The notes under the pieces were generated by a model that saw nothing but the letters and a program-made list of their open reading frames with translations, had not been told where the DNA came from and did no database searches. A DNA stretch of 64,000 nt, taken from positions 48,067 through 112,066 of the forward strand of contig NZ_JACARE010000001.1 in assembly GCF_013386765.1 (NCBI RefSeq), given 5' to 3'. Each line of letters starts with the position of its first letter. Position 1 is the stretch's first letter. Shown piece by piece: positions 34,225 through 43,279 of this stretch. The stretch comes from Pseudomonas yamanorum. GTDB lineage: Bacteria; Pseudomonadota; Gammaproteobacteria; Pseudomonadales; Pseudomonadaceae. Position numbers and translations under genes: made by a program.

Positions 34225-36650
34225 CAGAACTCCAGGGTGCTGGAGACGGACACTTGACGGGCATCGCCAATGGAGACGAATTGGGTGTTCACCGCGGAGG
34301 TGTAATAGGTGCGGTCAAACAGGTTCTTCACGTTGAGCTGGAACTTGACCTTCTGCCCGTCGACCTTGGTGTCATAGGTGGCAAACGCATCGGCCACGGT
34401 GTAACCCGGCAGGTCGAAACTGTTGGCCGCATCGCCCGAGCGCTCGCCGACATAACGTGCACCGGCACCGACCCGTAATTGGTCACCGCCAAGGATGCTG
34501 CCGAAGTCATACACCGCCGACAGCGAGCCGGTATTTTTCGCGACGTTTTGCAGGCGGTTGCCCTTCAGCTCCGGGTCTTCGGTGACGACCGCATCGGTGT
34601 AGGCATAGCTGCCGATCACACTCCACTTGTCCGTCAGCTGACCGCTGGCATCCAGTTCCAGGCCACGGGAGCGCACCTTGCCGGCGACGCTGTAGACCGA
34701 GGTCAGACCATCGCCCACCTGCACCAGCACGTTGCGTTTTTCGATGTTGAACAGGGCGGCGCTGGCGGTGATGCGGCCCGGTATATCGAGCTTGGTGCCC
34801 AACTCCCAGGACTTCGACTGCTCCGGCTCAAGGCTGCCATCCAGTATCGTTTTGTTGGCCAGTGGCGCGATGGTGGAGTTGGGTTTGAACGACTCGGTGT
34901 AGCTGCCGTAGAACGAAAGTTCGTCGGTATAGCGGTACACCAGGCCGACGCGGGGCACCCACTTCTGGCCATTGCCGTTGGTGTTGGCGGTGAACGGGAT
35001 GCCCTTGCCAGCATATTGGTCGTACATCTGATAACGCGCGCCACCTACCAGAATCCACTGGTCGGTGAGGTGGATCGCGTCCTGCATAAACAGCGAGTCG
35101 CTGCGCAGCAGGTCGGTCTGGTTGCTGTCCGGGGCGCTGACGGTGGTGCCTGCCACTTCGTAGCCATAGACCGGATCGTTGTAGTTGAACGTGCCACGGG
35201 GCGACTGGCGGATCAGGTCGGCGCGGTAGATCTTGCGGTACTCGTCATCCAGGCCGAAGGTCAGGTCGTGCTGCATGCCAGCGACGTTGACCTTGCCTTC
35301 AAGACTGGCGGTGGCGAAGCGGTCGGTGGTCAGCGCGCCCTGGGTGCCGTCCATGCTGCGGGTCAGGGTGCCGTTGGTGTTGACCTTGACCACACGCACC
35401 TGGCTGGCGTCGTAGGTCTCGCGGTTCCAGCTGTAGCCGAAGTGGGCTTTCCAGTCGTCGTTCAGGTCGTGATCGGCTTCGAAGCGGTACAGGTCGGAGC
35501 GGCCTTCCATATTGTTGAAGGGCTCATCGAGACGGCGAGTCGACGGGATATTCAGCGGGTGGTTGGTCTTGGGGTCGATGGCGGTGCCACGGTCAAACGG
35601 CGAGAGAAACTCCCGATGCTCATAGGCAAACAACAGCTTGGTGCTGTCGCCATACCAGGCCAGCGACGGCGCAATCAGGCTCTCGCGGTGGGTGCCGTAG
35701 TTGCGCCAGTAGTCTTCGTCTTCATGGTCGACAATCAAACGGTACGCCAACCCGCTGTCACCGATGGGGCCGGTGGTGTCGAGGTTGCCGCCGCTGCCGT
35801 TCTTGCCGTCACCAAAGGTCGAGCCGCGCACGGTCAGCGAGGTGGACTGGATCAGCTCGGGTTTCTTGCTGACGATATTCACCACGCCGCCCGGGTCCTG
35901 GATGCCGTACAGCAACGACGACGGACCCTTGAGCACTTCGACGCGCTCGGCGGTGGAGTTCAGTGCCCGGCCCTGCACCAGCGGCATACCGTCCTGCATG
36001 ATCGAACCGTTACGGTTGTCGCCAAAACCGCGCAGCATCACCGCGTCCTGGGTGCTGCCCAGGGTGTTGGCCTGGGTAATGCCGCTGATGTTGGTCAGGG
36101 CGTCGTCGAGGTTGCGCGGCTGTTGATCGCGCATCACCTGGGCCGGCACCACGTTGACGGTTTGCGGGGTTTCCAGCAGCAGGCCGTGGGAACGCATGAC
36201 CGAGCTGGTAGGCGGCGGCTGATAACTGGTGGTATCCGAGGCCTGGGCGGCGCCGTTGATGGTGGTGGCGCCGAGGTTCAGCGCGCCTTCGGTGGGCAGC
36301 GGCTCCAGGGCCAGGGTGCGGGCGTCGATCTGGCGGAAGGTAAAGCCGGAATTGCCCAGCAAGCGCTGCATGGCCTGGGTCGCGCTCATCTGCCCGCTGA
36401 CGGCCGGGGCCTTGATGGCGTAGGGCGCTTCGTCGGTGTAGACCACGCTGATACCGGTCACCCGGGTGAAGTCGCTCAAGGCCTGGGGCAGCGGCTTGGC
36501 GGCCAGGGCAAAGTTGAACACCGTGCTCTGTTGCTGCGCCTCAGCCGCCTGCGCCACGCCCAAGGGCAGCAGTGCCAGCCCCGAAACCGCCAATACCGAG
36601 GCTCCCAGCCACTGTTTAACCGAACCCGCCGACGTTGCCCTGGACTTCAT
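34224..36650 (-). CDS. TonB-dependent siderophore receptor with STN signalling domain
   Basis: An 808-residue outer-membrane receptor. After a signal peptide (about 1-35) comes an STN domain (FNFALAAKPLPQALSDFTRV, residues 46-65, to about 125), typical of FecA/FpvA-type receptors that signal to an anti-sigma factor. Then come the plug (VERVEVLKGPSSLLYGIQDP-type signature) and barrel ending VSVSSTLEF. No sigma/anti-sigma pair is adjacent, so signalling partners, if any, lie elsewhere. The siderophore is unknown. ATG 36650 is chosen over the one 18 codons upstream because the Fur-like box then lies in the promoter region. Confidence 0.88.
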   Translation of the reverse strand: MKSRATSAGSVKQWLGASVLAVSGLALLPLGVAQAAEAQQQSTVFNFALAAKPLPQALSDFTRVTGISVVYTDEAPYAIKAPAVSGQMSATQAMQRLLGNSGFTFRQIDARTLALEPLPTEGALNLGATTINGAAQASDTTSYQPPPTSSVMRSHGLLLETPQTVNVVPAQVMRDQQPRNLDDALTNISGITQANTLGSTQDAVMLRGFGDNRNGSIMQDGMPLVQGRALNSTAERVEVLKGPSSLLYGIQDPGGVVNIVSKKPELIQSTSLTVRGSTFGDGKNGSGGNLDTTGPIGDSGLAYRLIVDHEDEDYWRNYGTHRESLIAPSLAWYGDSTKLLFAYEHREFLSPFDRGTAIDPKTNHPLNIPSTRRLDEPFNNMEGRSDLYRFEADHDLNDDWKAHFGYSWNRETYDASQVRVVKVNTNGTLTRSMDGTQGALTTDRFATASLEGKVNVAGMQHDLTFGLDDEYRKIYRADLIRQSPRGTFNYNDPVYGYEVAGTTVSAPDSNQTDLLRSDSLFMQDAIHLTDQWILVGGARYQMYDQYAGKGIPFTANTNGNGQKWVPRVGLVYRYTDELSFYGSYTESFKPNSTIAPLANKTILDGSLEPEQSKSWELGTKLDIPGRITASAALFNIEKRNVLVQVGDGLTSVYSVAGKVRSRGLELDASGQLTDKWSVIGSYAYTDAVVTEDPELKGNRLQNVAKNTGSLSAVYDFGSILGGDQLRVGAGARYVGERSGDAANSFDLPGYTVADAFATYDTKVDGQKVKFQLNVKNLFDRTYYTSAVNTQFVSIGDARQVSVSSTLEF

Positions 36651-36680
36651 GCTTGAGAACCCGTGTGTAAAAACGCTGTT

Positions 36681-36699
36681 AATGCGAATTAATCGCAGT
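36681..36699 (-). promoter_or_regulatory. Candidate Fur box
   Basis: AATGCGAATTAATCGCAGT matches the inverted-repeat form of the Fur operator (AATGCGAAT-N-ATTCGCATT) at about 16 of 18 positions. It lies 31 bases upstream of the receptor start, as expected for iron repression. Confidence 0.7.
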
Positions 36700-36759
36700 T
36701 TCAAGCACTACACGGATGGCCGACAGGTTTACCTCACACCGATTTGAAAATAATTTCAG

Positions 36760-37695
36760 TCACGCCGCCTGGATCCGAAATCCGAAGCGCGGGAAGTGCA
36801 CATGCACGGTGCCGCCACGTTCGTCGGTACGGCGCAGAATCAGCTCCTCGCGGCCGGCAAACAGCAGCTCGCCAGCCACCGGATCGGTGCCGTAGTCGGT
36901 GGCGCTGATGGTCACTTGCTGGCCGGGCTTGAAGCCGTTCGGGTCTTCGAAGATTTCTTCCGGCAGGTTGGCGGGCTTGGCGTTGCGCGCAACTTCCAGG
37001 GCCTGCTCGGCGCTCATCTGGCTCGACGTGCCATGGCCGAAACCCAACACCCGGCCCAACCAGGCGGCTACAGCGGGATAGGCTTCCACCAGCGGCAAGG
37101 TAACCGGCGACCCCATGAGGAACCACAGCGGGTGGGCCAGGGCGAAGTCGGCAATCGACGGTTCGCCAAACAGGAAGTCGCCCTGCTGGTGCTGCAACTG
37201 CTGGTTGATACGGCCGATGATCACCGGCCATTGATGCTTGGCCTGATCCAGTTGCACACGGGTTGCCGTACCACCGCTGAATAACTTGCTGCGGTCGGCC
37301 ACCAGCACCTGGATCATTTCCGGCGGCACTTTGGCGAACTTCACCGCCAGGGACTCCGGCTGGAACACCAGGCTCACCGCATGAGCGAACACCGTCGAAT
37401 CCGCCCAGGCGGCGAAGCTTTGGCTGACCAGCTCCAGGCCCTGGGGAAACAGGGCCGGCGCGGCCTTTTCCTGCTCCAGGCGGCGGGCGATCTGCGCGGT
37501 GTCGCAGTAGATATCGGCGCCGACCTGCAGCACCGGGGTCTTGCGATAGCCACCGGTGAGGGCGGTCAAGTCAGGCTTGGGCATCACCGGCGAGATATGC
37601 ACCGAACGCCAGGACAGCCCTTTGAATCCCAGCAGCAGGCGGGCTTTTTCAGCAAACGGGGATTGCGGGTAGTGGTGTAGGATCAACTCAGACAT
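36760..37695 (-). CDS. Glutathione S-transferase-family protein
   Basis: A 311-residue protein with a thioredoxin-like N-terminal GST domain (residues 1-80: MSELILHHYPQSPFAEKARL, GYRKTPVLQVGADIYCD with the cis-Pro, then TAQIARRLEQE) and an all-helical second domain (about 95-210). A further 90-residue C-terminal extension (FKPGQQVTISATDYGTDPVA, GGTVHVHFPRFGFRI) is not part of standard GSTs and may be beta-rich. Ser12 or a neighbour could activate the thiol; the substrate is unknown. It is a single gene next to the TonB receptor with no functional link visible. Confidence 0.82.
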   Translation of the reverse strand: MSELILHHYPQSPFAEKARLLLGFKGLSWRSVHISPVMPKPDLTALTGGYRKTPVLQVGADIYCDTAQIARRLEQEKAAPALFPQGLELVSQSFAAWADSTVFAHAVSLVFQPESLAVKFAKVPPEMIQVLVADRSKLFSGGTATRVQLDQAKHQWPVIIGRINQQLQHQQGDFLFGEPSIADFALAHPLWFLMGSPVTLPLVEAYPAVAAWLGRVLGFGHGTSSQMSAEQALEVARNAKPANLPEEIFEDPNGFKPGQQVTISATDYGTDPVAGELLFAGREELILRRTDERGGTVHVHFPRFGFRIQAA

Positions 37696-37770
37696 GCCAG
37701 GCTCCGCTCAATGAGTGAGCGTCCAGCTTAGCCTGCAAACCCGGCGAAGGCGCGCATGGGAACCTATCAG

Positions 37771-38046
37771 TCAAATTGATGGGCCGATCGCCGCCAGGCA
37801 CTCCTTGGCGCTTTTCTTCAGCTTCTTGATCAGCCGTTCCTGGCGCAATGCCTCGGCCTTGCTGGTGCATGCTTCGGTGTACACCAGCGCCACCGCCGGG
37901 CTCGAAAGGAAAAACCGTGCGCCCTTGCCACTCTGGTGAGAGGCAAAGCGGCGCACCGGGTCATTGCTGATACCGCAATAGAGCGAGCCATTGGCGGCGC
38001 GCACCAGGTACACAAACCAGGGCTTGGTTTCGGAGGGAGTCGTCAC
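37771..38046 (-). CDS. GIY-YIG nuclease-family protein (UPF0213 type)
   Basis: A 91-residue protein with the minimal GIY-YIG fold: [20 protein letters not shown] (first strand and the Y-x9-YCGI variant of GIY-YIG), the helix Arg in [15 protein letters not shown], and the C-terminal [20 protein letters not shown]. Single-domain relatives such as E. coli YhbQ are called putative endonucleases; physiological role is unknown. Confidence 0.88.
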   Translation of the reverse strand: MTTPSETKPWFVYLVRAANGSLYCGISNDPVRRFASHQSGKGARFFLSSPAVALVYTEACTSKAEALRQERLIKKLKKSAKECLAAIGPSI

Positions 38047-38082
38047 GGATCAATTCGGCAAACCAAAGGAGCGCCAATCTTA

Positions 38083-38553
38083 TCAACGACTGGCCTGGAA
38101 CGCCTTCAACCCTTTCAGCGCCTGGGCGCGCACGGCGTTTTTCACCAGCGGTGTCCAGCCCAGCAACAGGCCTTTGGTACCCAGGGCCTGGCGCGACCAG
38201 CGCCACAGGTCGAAATGATCGTGGTGCTCGCAGATCTTGCCGTCGCGAAACACAAAGCGCGCCTGGATGTCGTTGACCACGGTATTGCCGGTGGCGCTGA
38301 ACAGGTAGGTCGCCACCCAGTGCGCGCCGCCGGTGATTTCGTCGCTGCGCACACTGTCGAAGGTCAGGGAAAAATCCTTGGCCCGGGTCGTGAGCATGCG
38401 CCACATGTCGCCGGCATCACGCCCGCGCAACTCGCCGAACGCCGGGTCGCTGAACACCACGTCGTCGGTGTAGCAGGCACTCATGGCCTCGGCATCAAGA
38501 CGCTGGAAGGCACTGTAGAACTCGGTGATCAGGGCGTTATGGGCATCGCTCAT
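38083..38553 (-). CDS. NTF2-like (SnoaL-type) protein
   Basis: A 156-residue single-domain alpha+beta protein. It begins NALITEFYSAFQRLDAEAMS with ACYTDDVVFSDPAFGELRGR, and has HWVATYLFSATGN and ICEHHDHFDLWRWSRQA later. This is the cone-shaped NTF2/SnoaL fold, which binds small hydrophobic ligands and sometimes acts as an isomerase or cyclase. No specific catalytic set can be assigned. ATG 38553 fits the family start better than the upstream TTG/GTG alternatives. It is 36 bases upstream of the GIY-YIG gene, same strand. Confidence 0.8.
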   Translation of the reverse strand: MSDAHNALITEFYSAFQRLDAEAMSACYTDDVVFSDPAFGELRGRDAGDMWRMLTTRAKDFSLTFDSVRSDEITGGAHWVATYLFSATGNTVVNDIQARFVFRDGKICEHHDHFDLWRWSRQALGTKGLLLGWTPLVKNAVRAQALKGLKAFQASR

Positions 38554-38651
38554 GGGCTGGTTCCGCAAAAGGGGTTGGATGGCCGGTACGATAATCCCCA
38601 AGGCCCGGGAACACTACTGGCATTAACGCCAGGAATATGCCATCCCACACA

Positions 38652-39287
38652 TCAGGGAACCATCCCACTGCTGCGAGCATAGGCGAACAGGTCCACATCG
38701 GTGGAGATACACAGGCGGTTCATGGCCGTGCTTTTCTGTTTGCTGATGGTGGAGATGCTGCGATTGAGCCGGGCGGCAATCTGGCTGACGGTCATGCCGC
38801 TGGCCAGCATCCGCACCACCTCGCGCTCCTTGCCGGACAACTTCGGCGTTTGCGACTGGTCGCCAGTACCGGCCAGGTCCAACTGCAGACGCAGGTTTTC
38901 ACTGACAAAGGTCTTGCCCTCGCTGATGGCCTTGATGGCCATGGGCAGTTCCTTGGCCGAAGCGCTCTTGGCGACAATAGCCCGGGCGCCCTGGGCGAAG
39001 GAGGCACGCAAGGTGGCAACATTGGCAAACATCGTCACCAGGATTACCGGCACATCGGGGTACTGGCGCTGCAGCAGGCCCAGCAACACATAGCCGTCGG
39101 CCTGTTGATTGCCCGGCATGGCAAAGTCCGTCACCAGCACATCGCAGGGCATGGCATTCAACAGCTTGAGCAGCTCGTCCGGCCCGTTGGCCTCTCCCAC
39201 CACCTTGCACCGGCCATTGGCCTCTATCACCACTCGCTGACCAACTCGAACGATCGGATGGTCGTCAGCAATAATTACGCGAAGCAT
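38652..39287 (-). CDS. RcsB-like response regulator (receiver plus LuxR-type HTH)
   Basis: A 211-residue response regulator. The receiver has the acidic pair in MLRVIIADDHPIVRVG, phosphoacceptor Asp54 in VTDFAMPG, and the conserved Lys in AIVAKSAS. The C-terminal LuxR-type helix-turn-helix contains GMTVSQIAARLNRSISTISK. Sequence and spacing are RcsB-like. In P. aeruginosa, RcsB- and RocA1-type regulators control cup fimbriae; the neighbouring divergent fimbrial operon makes a similar role here likely. ATG 39287 begins at the receiver's first strand. No cognate kinase is in the window. Confidence 0.85.
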   Translation of the reverse strand: MLRVIIADDHPIVRVGQRVVIEANGRCKVVGEANGPDELLKLLNAMPCDVLVTDFAMPGNQQADGYVLLGLLQRQYPDVPVILVTMFANVATLRASFAQGARAIVAKSASAKELPMAIKAISEGKTFVSENLRLQLDLAGTGDQSQTPKLSGKEREVVRMLASGMTVSQIAARLNRSISTISKQKSTAMNRLCISTDVDLFAYARSSGMVP

Positions 39288-39485
39288 AGAAATCCAGACT
39301 GATGGCAAATTGATTTAAAAAAATACCCCCGTCCGGCCCGGGCAACAACCGCTGCCCCAACGTCGGTTTTCACCCCGGCCCAGTGTCTTTTAGAGGATGG
39401 ACTTAACCCTACAAAATAAAAGGAATACACCTACAAAAAAAAGCTACAAACCTTGGTAATACGCCCTACGGATTCAGCTCATTCG

Positions 39486-40280
39486 TCATAAATCTGTCAA
39501 ATACCGCAGATAAGCCATCACGTCCTTTTCAAACTGTTGAAGCTCCCGTTGGTTGAGCGCAATGCCGTGATCGCGCACTTGCTCGATCAGTTTCACGGCG
39601 CGGGTATCGAGATCGACGCCCCCCAGAAACACCAGGCCACCCACCAGTCGGTGCAGGCACTCGATCGCGGCAGCCCGGTCCAGCAAATGGCAGGCGCGGG
39701 CCAGCCCGGCAAAATCCGCATCCGCTTCAGCGCGCAAGCTGTGCAACATCTGGTTGACCATCTGCTCATCGCCGAAGGTGGCGATCAGGTCGGCGCGGGT
39801 TGGCCAAGGGGATTGCACCGGCGGCGAGTGCGGGTCGACACCCACGCCGGGCGGCGGCAACCATTGCTCCAGCACGCTACGCAATTGATCAAGGGTCAAC
39901 GGCTTGGGCAGCCAGGCATCCATGCCCGCCTCCTCGCAACGCCGAAAATCATCCGGGCCAGGGTTGGCGGTCAGGGCAATGATCGGCACGCGCCGGCAAC
40001 CGCCTGCGCGTTCACGCCGCCTGATCTCCCGTGCCATGCGGTAGCCATCCATCACCGGCATCCGGCAGTCACTGATCACCAGGTCGAAATGGCTCAGGAC
40101 ACAGGCGTTCAACGCCAACTGCCCATTGCAGACCACCTCGTGAAGCAGCCCGAACTTCTGCAAAAACAAGCTCATCAATGTGCGGTAGGTGGGGTGGTCT
40201 TCAACCACCAATACCTTCAAATGCTGCCAGTGCGCGGGGGAACGACTCCCGGATACGGGATCCCTTGGCCTCATGGCCAC
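39486..40280 (-). CDS. Receiver-Hpt phosphorelay protein
   Basis: A 264-residue soluble protein. Residues 21-140 form a receiver domain (LKVLVVEDHPTYRTLMSLFL; phosphoacceptor Asp71 in LVISDCRMPVMDGYRMAREI; Lys in WLPKPLTL). Residues 165-264 form a helical histidine-phosphotransfer domain with His210 in ECLHRLVGGLVFLGG. There is no kinase or DNA-binding domain, so it would carry phosphate between a remote hybrid sensor and a response regulator such as the RcsB-like protein next to it. The layout resembles the C-terminal part of RcsC/BvgS-type sensors as a separate protein. It is divergent from the fimbrial operon. Confidence 0.83.
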   Translation of the reverse strand: MAMRPRDPVSGSRSPAHWQHLKVLVVEDHPTYRTLMSLFLQKFGLLHEVVCNGQLALNACVLSHFDLVISDCRMPVMDGYRMAREIRRRERAGGCRRVPIIALTANPGPDDFRRCEEAGMDAWLPKPLTLDQLRSVLEQWLPPPGVGVDPHSPPVQSPWPTRADLIATFGDEQMVNQMLHSLRAEADADFAGLARACHLLDRAAAIECLHRLVGGLVFLGGVDLDTRAVKLIEQVRDHGIALNQRELQQFEKDVMAYLRYLTDL

Positions 40281-40604
40281 CTCTATATCGGTGCATAGCA
40301 GGAGAATCTATCCATACGGATACATACATAGCTATACAAGAACTACGAGAAGACAAACTTTCCTACATCCGCAATCACCTATTCCGACCGGATAAAAATC
40401 GCTTTCTTCTGGCCCTTCCGATTCTCGTATTTGTTGTATTTCCCCCCTCCCACCCGACCGCTAAATTGCGCCCCAGCCCAAACGGGCAACCCGCCACCTC
40501 ATCCGGCGGGCAACTATCCGTACTGACCCAACGCCCAGCGCGCCGGCCTTCCCGCCGCCGCAATGACGCGCCTGTGTCAGTTGACCGAGACCTGGAAACA
40601 CACC
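40281..40604. promoter_or_regulatory. Divergent promoter region of the fimbrial operon, with inverted repeat
   Basis: About 320 bases between the receiver-Hpt gene and the first pilin, AT-rich at 40280-40400. TATCC-ATAC-GGATA at 40309-40322 is an inverted repeat of operator size. A long leader follows before the pilin ATG at 40605. No gene is seen. Confidence 0.5.
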
Positions 40605-41222
40605 ATGAACAAGCACCTGATCGCCCTGGCCAGCACCCTGTTGATCGCCGGCACTTCCTCCGCTTACGCGGCAAGCACGGTCGACCTCGCCGTCAAGGGC
40701 ATCATCACCCCGAATGCCTGCACCCCGACCCTGTCCGGCGGTGGCGTGATCGACCACGGCAAGATGTCGGCCAAGGACCTGAACGCGACCGCGATCACCC
40801 CACTGCCAGCCGCCTCGCTGCAAATGACCATGACCTGTGACGCGCAGATCGCGTTCGCCCTCAAGGCCACCGACAACCGACAGGGCTCCGGGAACGGCAG
40901 CTATTTCGGCATGGGCCTCATCAATGGCAACCAAAAACTCGGCAGCTACAGCCTGGAGCTGACCACCCCGCTGGCCGACACCGAGGCCGTGCAGAGCATC
41001 GCGTCCTTCGACGGCGGCACCACCTGGGAGCCCTACACCAACTTCGAGAACGGCCTGCTGCTGTCCGTGGCCACGATGGCCGACAGCAGCACCCCACGCC
41101 CCACCCAATCACTGGTCGCCAACATCAGCTACAGCGGCTACATCAACCGCACCGACGGGCTGGACCTGAGCAACGAAGTCAACATCGACGGCTCCGCCAC
41201 CATCGAAGTGATGTACCTGTAA
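40605..41222 (+). CDS. DUF1120 fimbrial subunit 1
   Basis: A 205-residue secreted protein with signal peptide (1-22, ending AYAA) and the DUF1120 pattern: VDLAVKGIITPNACTPTLSG, then GGGVIDHGKMSAKDLN, MTCDAQIAFALKATDNRQGS, and the C-terminal VNIDGSATIEVMYL. One conserved Cys pair joins the PxAC and MxC positions. DUF1120 proteins are subunits of the beta clade of chaperone-usher fimbriae. It is the first gene of the operon and thus a good candidate for the major subunit. ATG 40605 is chosen for the signal peptide. Confidence 0.85.
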   Translation: MNKHLIALASTLLIAGTSSAYAASTVDLAVKGIITPNACTPTLSGGGVIDHGKMSAKDLNATAITPLPAASLQMTMTCDAQIAFALKATDNRQGSGNGSYFGMGLINGNQKLGSYSLELTTPLADTEAVQSIASFDGGTTWEPYTNFENGLLLSVATMADSSTPRPTQSLVANISYSGYINRTDGLDLSNEVNIDGSATIEVMYL

Positions 41223-41267
41223 CCCGCCCAACGTCATTGCCACTGCAACCAAAGGTTTAGCCCGCTT

Positions 41268-41882
41268 ATGAATTCCTCGACCGTTGTCTTTCTCGCCACC
41301 CTGCTGCTTGCGCCCACGGCGCTGGCAATCAGCAAAACCGAACTCACCGTTCAAGGCATCATCACGCCCAGTGCCTGCGACCCCGTGGTCTCCAGTGGAG
41401 GTGTGGTGGACTACGGAAAGATGACGGCCAAGGAGCTCAACCCGGAGCAGCCCACTTCATTGCCGCCACAGTTCTTGCGACTGAGCATCCAGTGCGAAGG
41501 CCCAACCATGCTCGCACTCGACACCATTGATAACCGTGCCGGTTCGTCCATCAATCAATACCGGCACGGCCTGGGCATGACGCCCAGCAACGAAAAACTC
41601 GGGAGCGTCTCCTTTCACCTGCGCAATCCGGTCGCTGACGGCGCCCCAGTCAGAACACTCAACTCCACGGACGGCGGCGCCAGTTGGGTCCCCTCCAGCA
41701 TGCTGAGTTTCTTCACCCTGACGGCCATCGCCGCCGCAGGTACCAGCACCACTCCGATCGCCATCACCCGGTTTGACGCCGACATGCAGCTGTACACCGC
41801 GATCGATGGCACCGACCGCCTGACCGTGCTCGATGAAATCCCCATGGACGGTCATGCAACCTTGCAAATGAAGTACCTGTAA
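41268..41882 (+). CDS. DUF1120 fimbrial subunit 2
   Basis: A 204-residue paralogue of the preceding pilin: signal peptide (1-18), KTELTVQGIITPSACDPVVS, GGVVDYGKMTAKELNPEQPT, LSIQCEGPTMLALDTIDNRA and the closing IPMDGHATLQMKYL. The two family cysteines are kept. It follows subunit 1 by 45 bases. It is more divergent in the middle than subunits 1 and 3 are from each other, so it may be a minor or adaptor subunit. Confidence 0.84.
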   Translation: MNSSTVVFLATLLLAPTALAISKTELTVQGIITPSACDPVVSSGGVVDYGKMTAKELNPEQPTSLPPQFLRLSIQCEGPTMLALDTIDNRAGSSINQYRHGLGMTPSNEKLGSVSFHLRNPVADGAPVRTLNSTDGGASWVPSSMLSFFTLTAIAAAGTSTTPIAITRFDADMQLYTAIDGTDRLTVLDEIPMDGHATLQMKYL

Positions 41883-41911
41883 GCCCCTTTTCCCAAAGGA
41901 ATGTGCAACAC

Positions 41912-42544
41912 ATGAACACAACCCGAAACGCCCTGGCAGCGCTGGTGCTGCTGGGCACGAGCGCATCCGCCATGGCAGCGTCCACGGTGGAGCTGATCGT
42001 CAAAGGCGTAATCACCCCCAATGCCTGCGAGCCGAGCCTGTCGGGCAACGGCGTGGTGGATTACGGAAAGATCTCGGCCAAGGACCTCAACCTCACCACC
42101 TACACCGAATTGCCCAAAACCACCTTGCAGCTGCAAATCACCTGCGACGGCAAGACCCTGTACGCCGTCAAAGGCACCGACAATCGGGTAGGTTCCTCGC
42201 CCTACACATTCATTTATGGCCTGGGCCTGATCAACGGTAACCAGAAGTTGGGGGGCTATGGATTACGCCTCAACAGCGCCACGGCTGATAGCGTCGCCAC
42301 CACCCCGCTGCAGTCCCAGGACAACGGAACTACCTGGATGAGCCTGTATGAGGACTCCGACATAGGCCCAACGGATCTGGCGGCGTTTGGTGACCGGTCC
42401 ACCGGCGTGTGGTTGCCCATCCCGATCCAGCAACTGATCACCAACCTGGAAGTCAACGCGTTCATCGTCCGCGCGGACAGCCTGGATTTGAGCGACGAAC
42501 ACCCAATCGACGGCTCCGCCACCTTCGAAGTCAAGTACCTGTAA
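41912..42544 (+). CDS. DUF1120 fimbrial subunit 3
   Basis: A 210-residue DUF1120 pilin close to subunit 1: signal peptide (1-23, ending AMAA), VELIVKGVITPNACEPSLSG, GVVDYGKISAKDLNLTTYTE, LQITCDGKTLYAVKGTDNRV, LGLINGNQKLGGYGLRLN and closing HPIDGSATFEVKYL. ATG 41912 follows AAAGGA. Its similarity to subunit 1 (GLINGNQKLG shared) suggests recent tandem duplication. Confidence 0.85.
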   Translation: MNTTRNALAALVLLGTSASAMAASTVELIVKGVITPNACEPSLSGNGVVDYGKISAKDLNLTTYTELPKTTLQLQITCDGKTLYAVKGTDNRVGSSPYTFIYGLGLINGNQKLGGYGLRLNSATADSVATTPLQSQDNGTTWMSLYEDSDIGPTDLAAFGDRSTGVWLPIPIQQLITNLEVNAFIVRADSLDLSDEHPIDGSATFEVKYL

Positions 42545-42630
42545 GCCCACCGATGTACATGCCATGGACCGGCGCCCCTGGGACCTCGCCTCTGACTGCG
42601 AGGTTCGTTACCTGCACCGAGAAGCGAACG

Positions 42631-43257
42631 ATGAACGGATACCTACGCCTTAGCGCGGCGCTGTTAGTGCTCAACACCAGCTCCACTGTTTTGGCCAGTA
42701 CCGCCAGCGACATGACCGTCTCCGGCCTCGTCACCCCCAGTTCATGCACCGTCGGTTTGTCCGGCAGCGGCCTGATCGACCACGGCAAAATCCCGGTCCA
42801 CCGCCTGAACCCCGATACGCCAACGACATTGCCCAGCGAGTGGCTGGATGTGGATATCAACTGCAGTGGGCCGATGCTGTTTGCCTTGATCGGCATGGAC
42901 AGCCGGGCCGACTCATCGCCTACGCCCGACACCGACTACGGCCTGGGGAAAAACCCCCATGCCACCAGCGAACACCTGGGCTGGGTCGGCCTGGCGTTCG
43001 AAAGCGCCCAGGGCGACGGCCAGGCCATGCAGGCGCTGGTGTCAAAAAACCAGGGCAGCAACTGGGTGCCGCAGTCCGAAATTCACCCCAAGACCCTGAT
43101 GGGTTTTGCCCGGCCCGGCCGGCCGTTTCCCGAACCCATCGTCAGCCTGACCACGCGCATCCGCGCAGACACCACCATCCAGCCAGCGAACCGCCTCAGC
43201 CTAAAGCAGGAGGTGCCCCTCGACGGCTCACTGGTGCTGGATTTGCGTTACCTGTAA
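42631..43257 (+). CDS. DUF1120 fimbrial subunit 4
   Basis: A 208-residue DUF1120 protein with signal peptide (1-23) and MTVSGLVTPSSCTVGLSGSG, LIDHGKIPVHRLNPDTPTTL, VDINCSGPMLFALIGMDSRA and closing VPLDGSLVLDLRYL. It is the most divergent of the four upstream subunits. It sits 22 bases before the chaperone gene. Start ATG 42631 is set by the signal peptide; the frame is open further upstream without a usable signal. Confidence 0.82.
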   Translation: MNGYLRLSAALLVLNTSSTVLASTASDMTVSGLVTPSSCTVGLSGSGLIDHGKIPVHRLNPDTPTTLPSEWLDVDINCSGPMLFALIGMDSRADSSPTPDTDYGLGKNPHATSEHLGWVGLAFESAQGDGQAMQALVSKNQGSNWVPQSEIHPKTLMGFARPGRPFPEPIVSLTTRIRADTTIQPANRLSLKQEVPLDGSLVLDLRYL

Positions 43258-43279
43258 TCAGCCTTTTAGGAACTGCGTC

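Noticed and set aside
34479..36656. Long rightward open frame (725 codons) opposite the TonB siderophore receptor
   Set aside because: Complete overlap with a clear receptor gene; composition is that of a reverse-strand shadow.
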